Below are positions 36,385 through 46,945 of a stretch of DNA of 64,000 nucleotides, piece after piece. Both the position numbers and the translations under genes were made by a program. A model generated the notes under the pieces. That model was not told where the DNA came from. It saw only the letters and a program-made list of their open reading frames with translations, and did no database searches. The stretch is from Cenococcum geophilum 1.58 (Eukaryota; Ascomycota; Dothideomycetes; Gloniales; Gloniaceae), in contig KV748265.1 in the NCBI GenBank assembly GCA_001692895.1, forward strand, positions 186,001-250,000, in the 5' to 3' direction. Position 1 is the first letter of the stretch. Each line of letters opens with the position of its first letter.

Positions 36385-39300
36385 TAAACGTCTTCTATGG
36401 TATTATACCAGATACTAGAGCCGCAGGAGTATCTATAGTAGGAGAACCTTAAGTTTAAGCCCTTTAGCAGCTTAATAGCTCTATTTAGATTAACTATTTA
36501 ACGGCAGGCTAATATACAATTTGTTTTAGTAAGGGTACTATAATCTCTCTTAGCATAATTAGGGTCTAAACCCCCTTAGGGTATATTACCTTTTACGTCG
36601 TTCCTATAAACACCCTATTTCTATTTTATATTAAAGATATAGATAAATTAGGCGTTAAGCTTAATAACCTTAAGGATATACTTATTTAGGGAGATAATTA
36701 GGTACCCATTATGCGCAAGTAGGGTTACCCTTAGTTGCTCCTTTATTAACTAGAAAAGAGTATTACTTAAAGCTACCTAACTAAATTAAAGTTACGTTAA
36801 CTATACTATCGTTTTAGCTACCTATCCGTTTATTAATTACTTAGGGTTCTTTAGTAAGTAGGCTATAAAGTTAAGGTTAAGGTAATTAAGCATCTTATAA
36901 AGTACTACTATTACTACTAAATAAACTAGAAGTCCCCTAGCCGATTTAAGTTTACCCTTAAAGATAACTATAACTTTAACTTCTATATTATTATTAACGT
37001 TATATATCTTAGCGGCAAGCCAATACTCTAAGTTATTAACTTCTTAACCTCCTTCTAAGCTGTATAATTCTTAAAGAATATATTAGCTAAGAATGTATAG
37101 GATACCCTTTAATTATGCTAAATTAATATCTACCTAGGACCCCTTAATTAAATCGTCTATAATATAGAAAAGAACTTCTTATTTATAAAGTTTTAATAAC
37201 AGATAAAGGCAATGGCAATTAAGGTTAAGGAAGTCCCTATTGAGGCATATAATAGCATTAAAAAAGTAGAGTAATATTACGCGCTATTACGTCGCATATA
37301 TAAGATTATCTCTTTAGAACTAGAGGACGCTAGTGAAAAACTTACCTTATAAATAGCTGTTAAAGCTATTAATAATTCCGCTGGCCCGGATAGACTCGTA
37401 CCTATATTACTAGTCTTTAGTGCCTACCCTTAAATAACTAACAATTCTCTACTATCTCTCTCTATTATATAATAAGCTAAGGCTATTTATAAGGCAATAA
37501 AGGAGGTATAATATCTCTACGCTATACGCTAGGTTAATAACGCACTAGGAATAAGAAATAGCCTAAATACCTTAACTACGCTTAATCTATTACTCTAGTC
37601 TAAGGTACGCGTATAGCATAAAAAGGGAGGGTAGTTAGGCTTATATTAACTTATTATAATTAATAGTTAAACTTATACTATTTAGATGCCTTATAGACCC
37701 ACTTAATTCTATTTAACTGTTATTAAGCCTTATTATAAAGATAATAGTTCCAAGCCTTTATAGGATGCCCTAGAAGAGGCCTTAAAGGAGAACTATAATT
37801 AATGTGCTCTAGAAGGCGACTATAATTCTAATATAATTATAGTAGATGCGCTGTAACTATAACGCGGTAGAGGTTGCCTAAAGGGATTACAAAATTGCTA
37901 ATATCTTATTAATTTTAAAGAGTAATTTATTGCCGCCATTAAGAATAGAGTTAAGCTATTAATGGCCTTTATAATAGCTAAGGAGAAGGCTAACTTTAAA
38001 CTTATAAAATAGCTCCAAAAGGAAGGTTATATTATAACTTTAGGAGCTCCTTTTTAAGCATCTAATAAGCAGGAGATTAACGGTCTTATTATAAGAGGAG
38101 TCTTTAAATTTAAGAAGTATAACCCTACTAAGTTTAATGAAGTTTGTATCTTTAAGTTAAGGATAGTTAATAAAATTAAGGGTAAAGCTACTAACGCCCT
38201 ATTTAAGAAATTAAGGCTTATTATCTAAGGTTATAATAATAATAGTAAAGAGATAATTCTTATATAATCTCCTATAATTTAACAAGCTAGTTAGTAAGTT
38301 ATTATTATATTAGCTCCCTCCTTAATAAAGAATAGAATAGCGGTTTATTTATAAGATATTACTTAAGCCTATACCTAATTAGAGACGCACCTTTAGCGCT
38401 TAATATTAGCATACCTTCTAGAGCAAATTCGCTACCAGTATCCTAAAGATATAATTATAGTTATACTTAAGCCATTATATAAAATCGCAGAGGCAGGAAT
38501 TTACTAGTAGGCTACCTATAGTAAGCACCATAAAGAGAAGCTTTTAATAACTACTTCTATATTTAATCCCTGCTTCCTTATTATAACNANNGNAACCCNA
38601 TTNNGAATNATTNGTATATAAACTAATAATATAATTATCTTAGGAGACGACTAATTCTTAGCTCTTAAAGAGGATAAGCTAGTAAAGGCAAATCTTATAA
38701 TAAAGCTAAAGGAAAAGCTTAATTTAATAACACTATTACTTTTTAATAGATGTATCCTCTCCCTAAATAAGGATTCTATTACTTTACGCCAGAAGGGTTA
38801 AGGTAAGAAAATTAACGTTATTAATATTAATTTCCTAAAGTAAGAATATATGGAGTAACGCGCTTGCGGAGCTTATATTACTTTTATCTATTAACCTAAG
38901 GCTTTATTTAATCTCTCTATTACTACCTAACACTAGGAACTAACTAAGGATAACGTTCTTGCCCTAAATAAACGTCTTTTCTAGTAAATAAACTATCTTA
39001 ATTAGGGACTACTCTATATGCCTATTAATCTTCCTACCGCTAAGCTTTTTATATTTATTAATGGATTATTTATAAATAATAAAGATTTTAGCTCCTAGTT
39101 AGAATATAAAATTATTATTATAAACAAATTTATAGGAGAGAATAACTTTATAATCTATAGCAATTTTATCTATTAGAGCTTAACTAAGAGTAAGTATATT
39201 ACCTAAAGTATTTTAGCGTTAGAGATATATAAAATAGTTAGCGGAGTTAATATAGCAATTATAATTGGAACTACCCTAAAGATAATTATAGATTAACTTA

Positions 39301-39600
39301 AACTTCCCGTTATCCCTATAATTGTATACACCAACTTATATTCCCTCTATAAGTATTTAGTTAAGCTTAGTACTATAAAGGAGAAGCGCCTTATAATTAA
39401 TATTATGGCATTTTAACAATCCTATAAGCGTTAAGAACTCTTTAAGATTTAATAGATTAATGGCTAAGATAACCTAGTAGATATAATAATAAAGGCAAAC
39501 CTAAATAAGGTACTAGAGACGTTTGTTAATATAAATACTCTATATATATAAGTTAAAGGTTAGGTTAAAAGAAAGTCCCTAAAAATTTCTTAGTTATGTA
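36385..39600 (+). pseudogene. F pol fossil: PR, IN, RT, RNase H
   Basis: The protease lies at about 36385-36640, with DTRAAGVSIVGEPQVQ-type active-site context at 36410-36450. Integrase lies at about 36740-37560, with an HHCC-like start, then the core segments INVIYLSGKPILQV and IYLGPLNQIVYN. Reverse transcriptase lies at about 38010-38900, with APFQASNKQEINGLI, VFKFKKYNPTKFNEV and an ITQAYTQ segment at about 38356. RNase H lies at about 39040-39560. The order IN before RT is diagnostic of copia. Bases 38588-38613 contain nine n characters. Many breaks. Confidence 0.85.
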
Positions 39601-39956
39601 AGGTCTTAAGATATCTAGGAACTTTAACCGGCGGTTAAAGTTGTCTAATTAGTTAGATTCTTTTGCCAAGACTTTTTAAAAGAGGGGATTCTGTAGACCC
39701 TAACTTAACCTAGCTAATTAGGATTTTCCATCCCCGGGATAGAAAATCGCTATTGGCTCGCTTACTACTAGCGCCTTAGCGGTCCTCCGAACAAGATACC
39801 TACCTACGACTCCTAAGTAAGAGAACTACGTGCTAAGAGACAAATTTTGGGATAGCGAGACTTATATTATAATGGCAATAGTAAGTAAGGAGAATTAATA
39901 TTTATTACGCTAGTCAAGCGGTATTTTATATATAACTATAAAAGAAGAGTTGCTAG
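39601..39956. other. F 3' untranslated block with LTR-like sequence
   Basis: There is no gene. From 39692 the sequence starts TGTAGACCC after the purine run aaaagaggggattc (39678-39691), which looks like a polypurine tract followed by an LTR start. It includes ggctcgcttactactagcgc near 39755, shared with the LTRs of C and H. F's real 3' LTR begins later, at 39957. The block may be a fragment of another LTR caught by F. Confidence 0.45.
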
Positions 39957-40122
39957 TATTGGGAATATATTACGTATAGTTATATATAGCCGCGGCACTA
40001 GCGTAGCGAGGAGCCTTAAGCTCCTCGCTCTTCCTTATTTTAATTAATAAGCTTTATTAACTAACATCACTATAACCCTACTTAAGTAGTCGTTATTGGT
40101 GAGTCACCCTATATGACTAACA
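39957..40122 (+). repeat. 3' LTR of F (166 bp)
   Basis: It has the same length as the 5' LTR and differs mainly by transitions. It is followed by the duplication ctaag. Confidence 0.95.
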
Positions 40123-40127
40123 CTAAG

Positions 40128-40690
40128 TAAAGAATAAAGAGTTTAATAAATCTTTATATAGACCTTATAGAAACAGCTAAGGTAGTATAGTAAAGGATGA
40201 AAAAGTACTACAATGCTAAGAGATCTAAGGGACTAGATCTTAAGGAGGGAGATAAAGTATAGCTACTATATAAAAATTTTAAAAGCCGATAACTAAGTAA
40301 GAAGTTAGACCACGTTAGACTAGGACCTTTTAAAATTATATAAAAAATTTCATTGGTTATATTTAAGTTAAACTTACCAGCTAGGATAAAGATCTACCCT
40401 ATATAGTATATCGCAATACTAGAGCCAGTATATGGGAATATTAAGCCACCGGTCTATAAAGCAGATACGTATAGAGAATAAGAGGAAGACAAATAGTAAG
40501 TTTTAAAGATTATTAGTTATAAGGACATAGACGATAAAATATAGTATAAAGTAAAGTGGATAGGTTATAACAAAACTACCTAGGAGCTACTAGAGAACCT
40601 AAAGAACGCTATAGAAAAGGTATAGGAGTATTAGAAGAGAAAAGGTCAGGCAATATTAATAAAGAGAAATCGCTAAAAAACGAGTCACCT
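40128..40690 (+). pseudogene. A3 pol fossil, end: integrase C-terminus and chromodomain
   Basis: This continues A3 after F. The integrase C-terminal domain has the KGLDLKEGDKV-like start near 40222 and a GPFKI-type segment near 40324. A chromodomain at about 40505-40640 shows KVKWIGYN at 40551-40574 and a following ELLENLK helix. It is a fossil with many breaks. Confidence 0.85.
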
Positions 40691-41300
40691 AAGAGGGACC
40701 TAGGAAGAGCGACTGCCGAACTACTTAGAGTTGTTTCCTTCTCTATTAGAAGAGAATCCGTTCTTTTATCACTAAGTTCCTATAGACCTTATTCTATAAG
40801 TTTCTACTCCTTAAAACAAACCTTCTTACGAACTTTCTTAAGACGAATTAACCGAGTAGACGCAGTGAGACAAGAATTAAGAGCCCGTTGTTAAGTATTA
40901 GCAGCCTCCTTTTTAGCGTCGCGCGAATAATAAAGTTCCGCTAAGGTAATAGATAGTTTATTATTAAGCTTTATAGTAGTAAATTAAACATAAAACCCTA
41001 TAATAAATTACTTAGGGAACTTAGAGACTATTAAGAGTTATAGAACGCGCATACTTAGCGTTAAAAATTAAGCGAATATCACAGGACAATTAAACGTTTG
41101 CTTTAGTGCACTCTATATAAAAAGAGGGCTGTTAAGACAGAGGACTTATTAACGTAATATAGACTAACCCCTCTTTTACGCAATAAGAATACGGAGATAG
41201 TATTACTTTACTAAGTAATAGTATGGAAGAGACTATACGCGTATAATAAAGAGTTAAAGAAGAAGAAGGTGCTTTAGGCATTATAAGTAACAATATTAAC
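40690..41300 (-). pseudogene. Antisense coiled-coil frame in A3
   Basis: This is the minus-strand counterpart of the frame at 9985-10600. The same C-terminal region follows LKKVRKKVCFKE (about 40815-40850). The upstream helix (about 40860-40990) has a different sequence, with KLNNKLSITLAELYYSRDA and a second basic/alanine-rich part, but the same length and helical character. That the base sequence has changed while frame and composition hold is the best argument that this was a gene. Its function is unknown. It is a fossil with breaks. Confidence 0.6.
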
Positions 41301-41389
41301 CATATTAATTAAACGGATATTATACCTCTAGTAAACAACTTAGAGATACTAGGTATCTTTAAGGATAAAGATAAAGAGAAGGGAGATGG

Positions 41390-41810
41390 TATTACGGACG
41401 CTTTAAGTATAATATTATAACTACTTAGAGAGGAGTTAGAAGAAGCTAGTTGGTTAATATAAGCACGGTTTAGGATGGAACCCGTAGAACTATATAATAA
41501 GAAATGGTAAGCAGAGTTACGTAATATAATCTATATAATCTATATAATTTGCGAGATCTATAATAGAGCGAATAGAGCAGACAGAGCAGATAGAGTAACG
41601 ACTTTCTTAGGAGTACAATTGTGTATTTAAGGACCCTTAGTCCCTACCTAGATAGTTCCTTCCTTATAGTGATTCTTAGAATATAATTAGAGTTAATCTA
41701 TTAGGCAACCACTCCACCAGTTATTATTACGTTGTTAACTTACTTATAATACCTATATACCTAGCCTATTAACAAGTCCACCGTAGTTCCTACTATAAGG
41801 CTCCGTTATA
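41390..41810 (+). repeat. 3' LTR of A3 (421 bp)
   Basis: The partner of 27733-28153, preceded by the purine run gaagggagatgg. It is more strongly mutated than the 5' copy, by transitions. Confidence 0.95.
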
Positions 41811-41815
41811 AAAAG

Positions 41816-42103
41816 TAGTATAGGCAGTAATATAATAATAAATAGGAAGATTTCTATATATAGCTAGATGAGTAAATAATTTAGGATTGGCTAGTTATAG
41901 AAAAAGTTATAAATTATATTAAGGGAGCCTTAATTATAACATTAAAGAATCTAAAGGAATAATTAAAGGACTAGAGAAGTAAAAGGTAAATATTAGTACC
42001 CGCGAATAAAGTCGCGACGTTTAGATTAATATAATAAAGGTTTAAATATATAAATATAGATAAGCTAAGAGTTAACCTAAAATACCTAGCGCATTATATA
42101 TTA
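41816..42103 (+). pseudogene. A2 gag-pol linker fossil, middle piece
   Basis: This matches A3 at 30590-30880 and continues the A2 linker. It is bounded by A3 on the left and LINE D on the right. It is a fossil. Confidence 0.85.
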
Positions 42104-43110
42104 ATAATAATAATTCATTACTTAACGTCCGATTTGGATCCCTATTAGGCCCACGCGGACTACTCCTTATTTATATATAGGGAGAAAACTCTATTTAAGA
42201 AAAATGAGAAAACCCTATAATCCATCTCCCCGCCTTTTAGGACTCGCCTACTTAGCGCCTATAAGTCGCCTATAGTGCTCTACTACCTTACTATTTAACC
42301 TTCTTAGGAACCATTACTGCCGTAACAAGCCTACGGACGCGCTAGTATTATAAACTATTACTCTACTACTATAGAGTTACTAGGGGGCACCTGCTACTTG
42401 CCCCCTTGCCTTCTATTACTATTTCCCTTGCAACCCGGAACTAATTTAGCACATTTTAACTAATAAGCCATTAAGTAACCGCCTTAAGGCCTTTTTATAT
42501 TAAGAGCAGTGTATTATAGTTCTCTATACCAGCTACTAAGAGCATTATTTCTTAATTAGTGTATAGGGGGCATAGCAGTATTACATGTTTTAGTGTCTGT
42601 TTTAGCCAGCTATATTCGCATCTTAGGCTACCTACTAGGACACCCACCCAGTAAAGCCAATCTTTTAGTCCTATTATTCCTATTCTTAAGAGTGTTGCTA
42701 TTATATTTTCTGCCTTTATTAGGCCTTTTTAGAGCCCTTAGGTATTTACCCCCTATAGCGTTAACTATGCTATAGCTTGGGTTTGTCTTACCTAAGTCAG
42801 CCTCTATACCTTTAACTCCTATTTACCTCTCTAGCATTAGTCTAACCAGTATTATATTGCGGTAGATGGTTTCCCGGCGTTCTTATGTGTTCTACTTTAG
42901 CTCCTTTCTCTATCTTGCTGTTATCTTTGCTAACCTCTTATATATCTTCCTTCCTCCTCTATATAGGCCTAGGCCCTAAAGCGGCACTATTTTTCTTTTG
43001 CTTTCTTTACCTATTTCTCTAATATCTCTTCCCTACTTTAGGGTTGTTAGTTTATTCTTCTATAGGGCACCCTAGGGTCCCTCTATAGTTTACTTAGGCG
43101 TGTTTTAATA
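42104..43110 (-). other. LINE D 3' region
   Basis: This is the part of D downstream of the reverse transcriptase. The minus strand is fairly open between 42590 and 42900, with basic Asn/Arg/Lys-rich runs, but I recognise no RNase H motif. The plus-strand open frame at 42593-42775 is leucine-rich by chance. The element ends in a simple att-repeat tail next to the target duplication. Confidence 0.5.
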
Positions 43111-45930
43111 TACTTTATAATATTAAAGTTATATTTATTTTACGTCCTTTATATTATAGCGGCTTTAATATATAACTGTAGGGGGGGAATATTAGATTCC
43201 TTCTTAAGCAGTGCTATAGCCGTTTGCTTATACCCGCCTATAATACTTTAAAGGTAGGCTGTTTAGACCTTTTAAAGTAATTTAAGGAGTAATTTAGGGG
43301 GGCCCTTCTTAGTTTCTCTAATGGCCTAAATACTAGATCTATATATTATGGTTGGCCGGACGACTGCTATATATAGTAGGCGTAACCTCTAAAAGCATAA
43401 ACCCTATATAGAATTAATAATCCTAAATAAAGCAATAAACTGTGCTTAGCCTTTATAGGCCGCTTACGCCGCATATACGCTCTATTAGAGCTTGCTATCT
43501 ACCTATACTCCTAATACCCTTAGGCCCTAAACTAGTTAACCCCTAAAGCCTTAGATGCGAATTATATACTAGAAATCTATAGATTAGTTGCGTTTTCTTA
43601 TAAAATAGATTAGCTAGTATTTCTCTGGTAAGAATTAGACTCTATAATGTTTTACCCATTCTATATAAGTATTATAGGCTTTCTCTAGTGTTCTATAATT
43701 CTTTACGGCTGTTAGCCCGTATATAATTAGGTTTATATTATTAACGAAGCCTATCCCCTAGGTCGCCCCTTCCTTAAAAAAGTTAAGTAGGTTACTTATA
43801 AAGAAAAGGAAGAGTATAGGCGAGAGGGGTAATCCTTATAGTATTCCTATTATAACTACAATAGGGGGGCTCTAGTATCCGCTAAAGACCAGTAATATTT
43901 CTTTCTGGCTTATAAACCCTTAAATAAATTATATAATCCATTCTAGGAAGCCCTTTGCCCTAAGGATATACAGGAGACGCTTGTGGGGTATATTATTATA
44001 GGCACCACTAATATCTAGGCTAAGCATTAATACTATAAAGTCCTTTCGCATCGCCTATGTAGATTTAATAGTGGTAGCGAGTAGCGTAAGTGCTGATAGT
44101 GTTAAGCGGTTCTTTCTTACCCTTATTTAGCTTTATAATAGTAGGGCGTATTCCTCTACTATATCTGCTATACGTTCCGCTATTACCCTTTCTAAGATCT
44201 TACTAAGGGTGTTTTCTAAAGTAATAGGGCGGTAGCTTCCTGGGATTAAGTAATCTACTTTACCTTCTTTTTATAGAACAACCGTTGTTATAGATCTTCT
44301 AAGTCGCGGGTAGTAGCCTATAGCAAAGCATGCTCTGGCTATATCTGTAAGCTAAGGTGCTATAAGTAGCCTATAGGTTTTTAGGGCCTTATTTAAAATC
44401 CCATCTAGTCCTAGTGCTATATTATTTAAAAGGCGGCTAATAGTTCTAGCTATTTCCTCTGTTATTATATCGCTGTTAACTCACAGACAAGTCACTGGTA
44501 TTTCGCCTATAATATTACTAAGGTCTACTAGAGCTGGTTAGGGGAAGAACCTTTCTATAAGGATCTTTGCCTTCTTATCGTTATCGTTTATAGCCTATAA
44601 TTCTCCTACTCTTTATAGGGGTAGTAGGTATAGGTCTTCTGCTAAGCGCCCTACCTTTTTCTTTACCCATTTCACCATAGCCTAAAGGCCCTTATTATGG
44701 GGGAGGCTCGGGTTAAAAGTATACTCATTTATAAACCGTCTCCAGTTATTCCTTGCTTCTTTTTTTAGGGTATTCTTTAGCTAGTTTCTTATGTCTTTAT
44801 ATTATCTCTTATCTTTAGGGTTGTGGCTACTTGTATATTTCCTTCTTGCTTATTATTAGCTAGTAACTAGAACTACGTATTATATAGACCATATATATCG
44901 CGTATAGGGGCCCAGTTTTAAGATCGGGCAGTGCTCTTCTAGCCTATTTTTAATCGCTACCTAGATCCTTTCTAGTCTTCGGTTAATTTCCTTAGGGGTA
45001 GCCAATAAGCCTTACTTATTTAGTATTAGGTAGATTTCTTCTAGGTCTTAAAGTTATTATTTAACTATATTAAGGAAGCTATTTATCTTAAGCTTCCTTA
45101 TTATATATCTTTTTCTATTTAGTTATACTTTAGTATCTAGGTCTAGCTATATCTAAATAGGGATATAGTCTAGGGTAAGTGCCCATTCTTCTTTAGGGTT
45201 ATACCTTTTAAGTCTTTAGTATAGACCTTCGTCCATAAATATAAGGTTAATTATACTTCTAGCGGTGCCTTATTACCATATAATTGCTCCTAAGGGGGTG
45301 GTTAGCTTAAGGCCCCAGATATCTATAGCTCTTAGTAGGCACTCTAACTATTAATCTGCAGCAATATAAATACCCCCCTACCGCGGGTAATAAAGGTTTA
45401 TATCTCCTAGTAGAATAGACTCTATACCTTCGGTTTCTAGTAAGCTTATTACTAATATAATATTCTCTATTTGTAGGACCCCTTTAACCCTAGGGTTATA
45501 TATATTAATAATTTATACCGGTCCCCTATATATTTAGATTATTATAACTATAATATCTGGGTTAACTACCTGCTATAACTATAAGGATAGGCTAATAGCC
45601 TTGCTGATTATAAAGCACACGCGTATAGCTGCTTTTAGTTTATATAGGAGCTGGAATTCTTAGGGGTAGTATATCAATTATATAAAGGTATTATAATACG
45701 GTTCTTATATAGCAAGGATATAGTGTTTCTCTAGGTCTAAACTGTCTAGTAGGGGCCTTACAAGGCGGTGGTTTGTATTGCCGCAGTTATACTATATAAT
45801 AGATAGGTAGCGGACCCTCAGCAAGGGTCCTTTAACTCTCCTTTATTCCTCGCTTCTTTTATTTCCACTTTCTCTAGGATATTTAGAGCTTCTATCTCTT
45901 ATATCTACACCCTAGTTACTACTTATTTTA
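43111..45930 (-). pseudogene. LINE D ORF2: endonuclease and reverse transcriptase
   Basis: This is the LINE enzyme that nicks target DNA and copies the RNA there. On the minus strand the endonuclease (exonuclease-endonuclease-phosphatase fold) runs from about 45930 down to 45090. Its LLGDINLYYPR motif lies at about 45382-45415, where the family has LGDFN-x-H-H-P; the histidine position reads Tyr, as RIP of CAC would give. The reverse transcriptase runs from about 44950 to 43500. It has a GLPLSPILFLFF motif near 43800-43845 and, at 43737-43748, FVNN where active enzymes have F-x-D-D. A C-terminal helical segment with IPPLQLYIKA lies near 43135-43170. Premature stops are frequent, so it is inactive. 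Confidence 0.85.
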
Positions 45931-46059
45931 TATAGAGCTTTCCATTCCCGTGTCTTATATTCCTATTAGCGCTTCTATATCTAAATCTATTATTATTACC
46001 GGTTCTTTCCCTATTCTTACTAGTCGGCTATATACCCTTTATAGGTCGGCTATAAATAT

Positions 46060-46945
46060 TATATTTACCGCATTAAGTCTAATTCTTAATTATCCTAGTC
46101 TTAAGCCTACTATCGCTGTCCATAGGGGTCTTCCTACGGGGCGTCCTCTCCCTTATGTCCCCTGTAACCCTTATATCCCTAATTGGTCTAGTAATATCGC
46201 ACGGCGTCGCTTCTAGCCCGTTAAGGCTTAGGGTGGCTGGCCTAGCCCTCTAGTATTAAAGGTAGGAAACGCTAGGAAAGCGCCTGCGTCCCCCTAGCTT
46301 ATCGCCTATTATTTCCATTTATATAACCTAGCGTATAGTTATTCCCGCAGCTATTAAGCCCTTACCTTCCGTCTCCTATATTTAATACAGTCTTCTCTCT
46401 CCCACGCCTTATGTGTACTTCGGTAACAGTTCACGCATTTTATTTAGTCTTAATTTAAGCAATGTCTTATATTATAGGGGCCTACATAGTAGCCGCAGCA
46501 CACCTATACTGCGCATATAAATTAGGTATATCCCTATTATACACAACGATAGCATCGTTCTAGGCGTAGTCTGTAGTTATAGAGCCTTATATTATATATA
46601 AGGCCATTTATAATTATTCCTTTTTAGATAAGAAGTTTTTGCATTCCTAGTATATATATACTAACGATGAGGGAGCCATACGTTCGTCCGGCGTCTCCCT
46701 AGCGAGTCTCCGGCGACCCTCATATCCTCTCATTATTCTCGTTATATACTTGGTTTACATTTTCCTATTAAAGCCATTGGATTCGGGTGATTTCGAGTCC
46801 TAGTATAAGGCGTTCCGTTTGTCTTACTATCTCCTATATAATTGCTATATTGTCCGCCTAGCGTCCCAAAATATATATATATTGTAAAACTACTATATAT
46901 AGCAAGTTTGCCTAAACTGCTTGCCCAGTTCCTTGCCACGGTTAA
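46060..46945 (-). pseudogene. LINE D ORF1: zinc-knuckle protein
   Basis: This is the RNA-binding ORF1 protein of the LINE. On the minus strand two to three CCHC-type zinc knuckles lie at about 46395-46580. The first begins near RCYRCV, the second has C-C-G-Y-x then G-P-Y-x-I-R-H-C, and the third is KCVNCYRSTHKAW and following residues. This is the standard cluster in Tad-like ORF1. An arginine/glycine/proline-rich tail with RGRPVGR follows near 46130-46150. The N-terminal part is less clear. A 65-codon open stretch at 46742-46939 may belong to it. Several stops and changed cysteines (Cys to Tyr) are seen. Confidence 0.7.

Larger units (their letters stand above)
34059..40122 (+). mobile_element. 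Copia element F, complete in outline
   Basis: This 6,064-bp Ty1/copia element has 166-bp LTRs (34059-34224 and 39957-40122) and the duplication ctaag (34054-34058 and 40123-40127). The domain order is gag, protease, integrase, reverse transcriptase, RNase H, which defines copia. It lies in the integrase of A3 and is the innermost member of the deepest nest, so it is the youngest element of that chain. It has nonetheless been through RIP and is broken in many places. A cluster of ambiguous bases lies in the RT region. Confidence 0.93.
27733..41810 (+). mobile_element. Gypsy A3, complete in outline, hosting copia F
   Basis: This A-family element has LTRs of 421 bp each (27733-28153 and 41390-41810) and the duplication aaaag (27728-27732 and 41811-41815). 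Pieces 27733-34058 and 40128-41810 give about 8.0 kb without the insertion. It is inserted in the gag-pol linker of A2 and hosts F at 34059-40122. It is the best-ordered A copy here and serves as the ruler for the others. Its U3 differs from that of A1 and A2. Its genes are broken in many places. Confidence 0.95.

Noticed and set aside
34059-40122. LINE insertion in A3
   Set aside because: Matching 166-bp ends, a 5-bp duplication and the order protease, integrase, RT identify a copia LTR element.
42593-42775. Plus-strand leucine-rich frame of 60 codons that resembles a membrane protein
   Set aside because: It is antisense to the 3' region of LINE D. Its leucine content comes from complementing AT-rich Lys/Asn/Arg codons.
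45950-46216. Plus-strand frame of 88 codons
   Set aside because: It is antisense to the ORF1/ORF2 junction of LINE D and has no motif.
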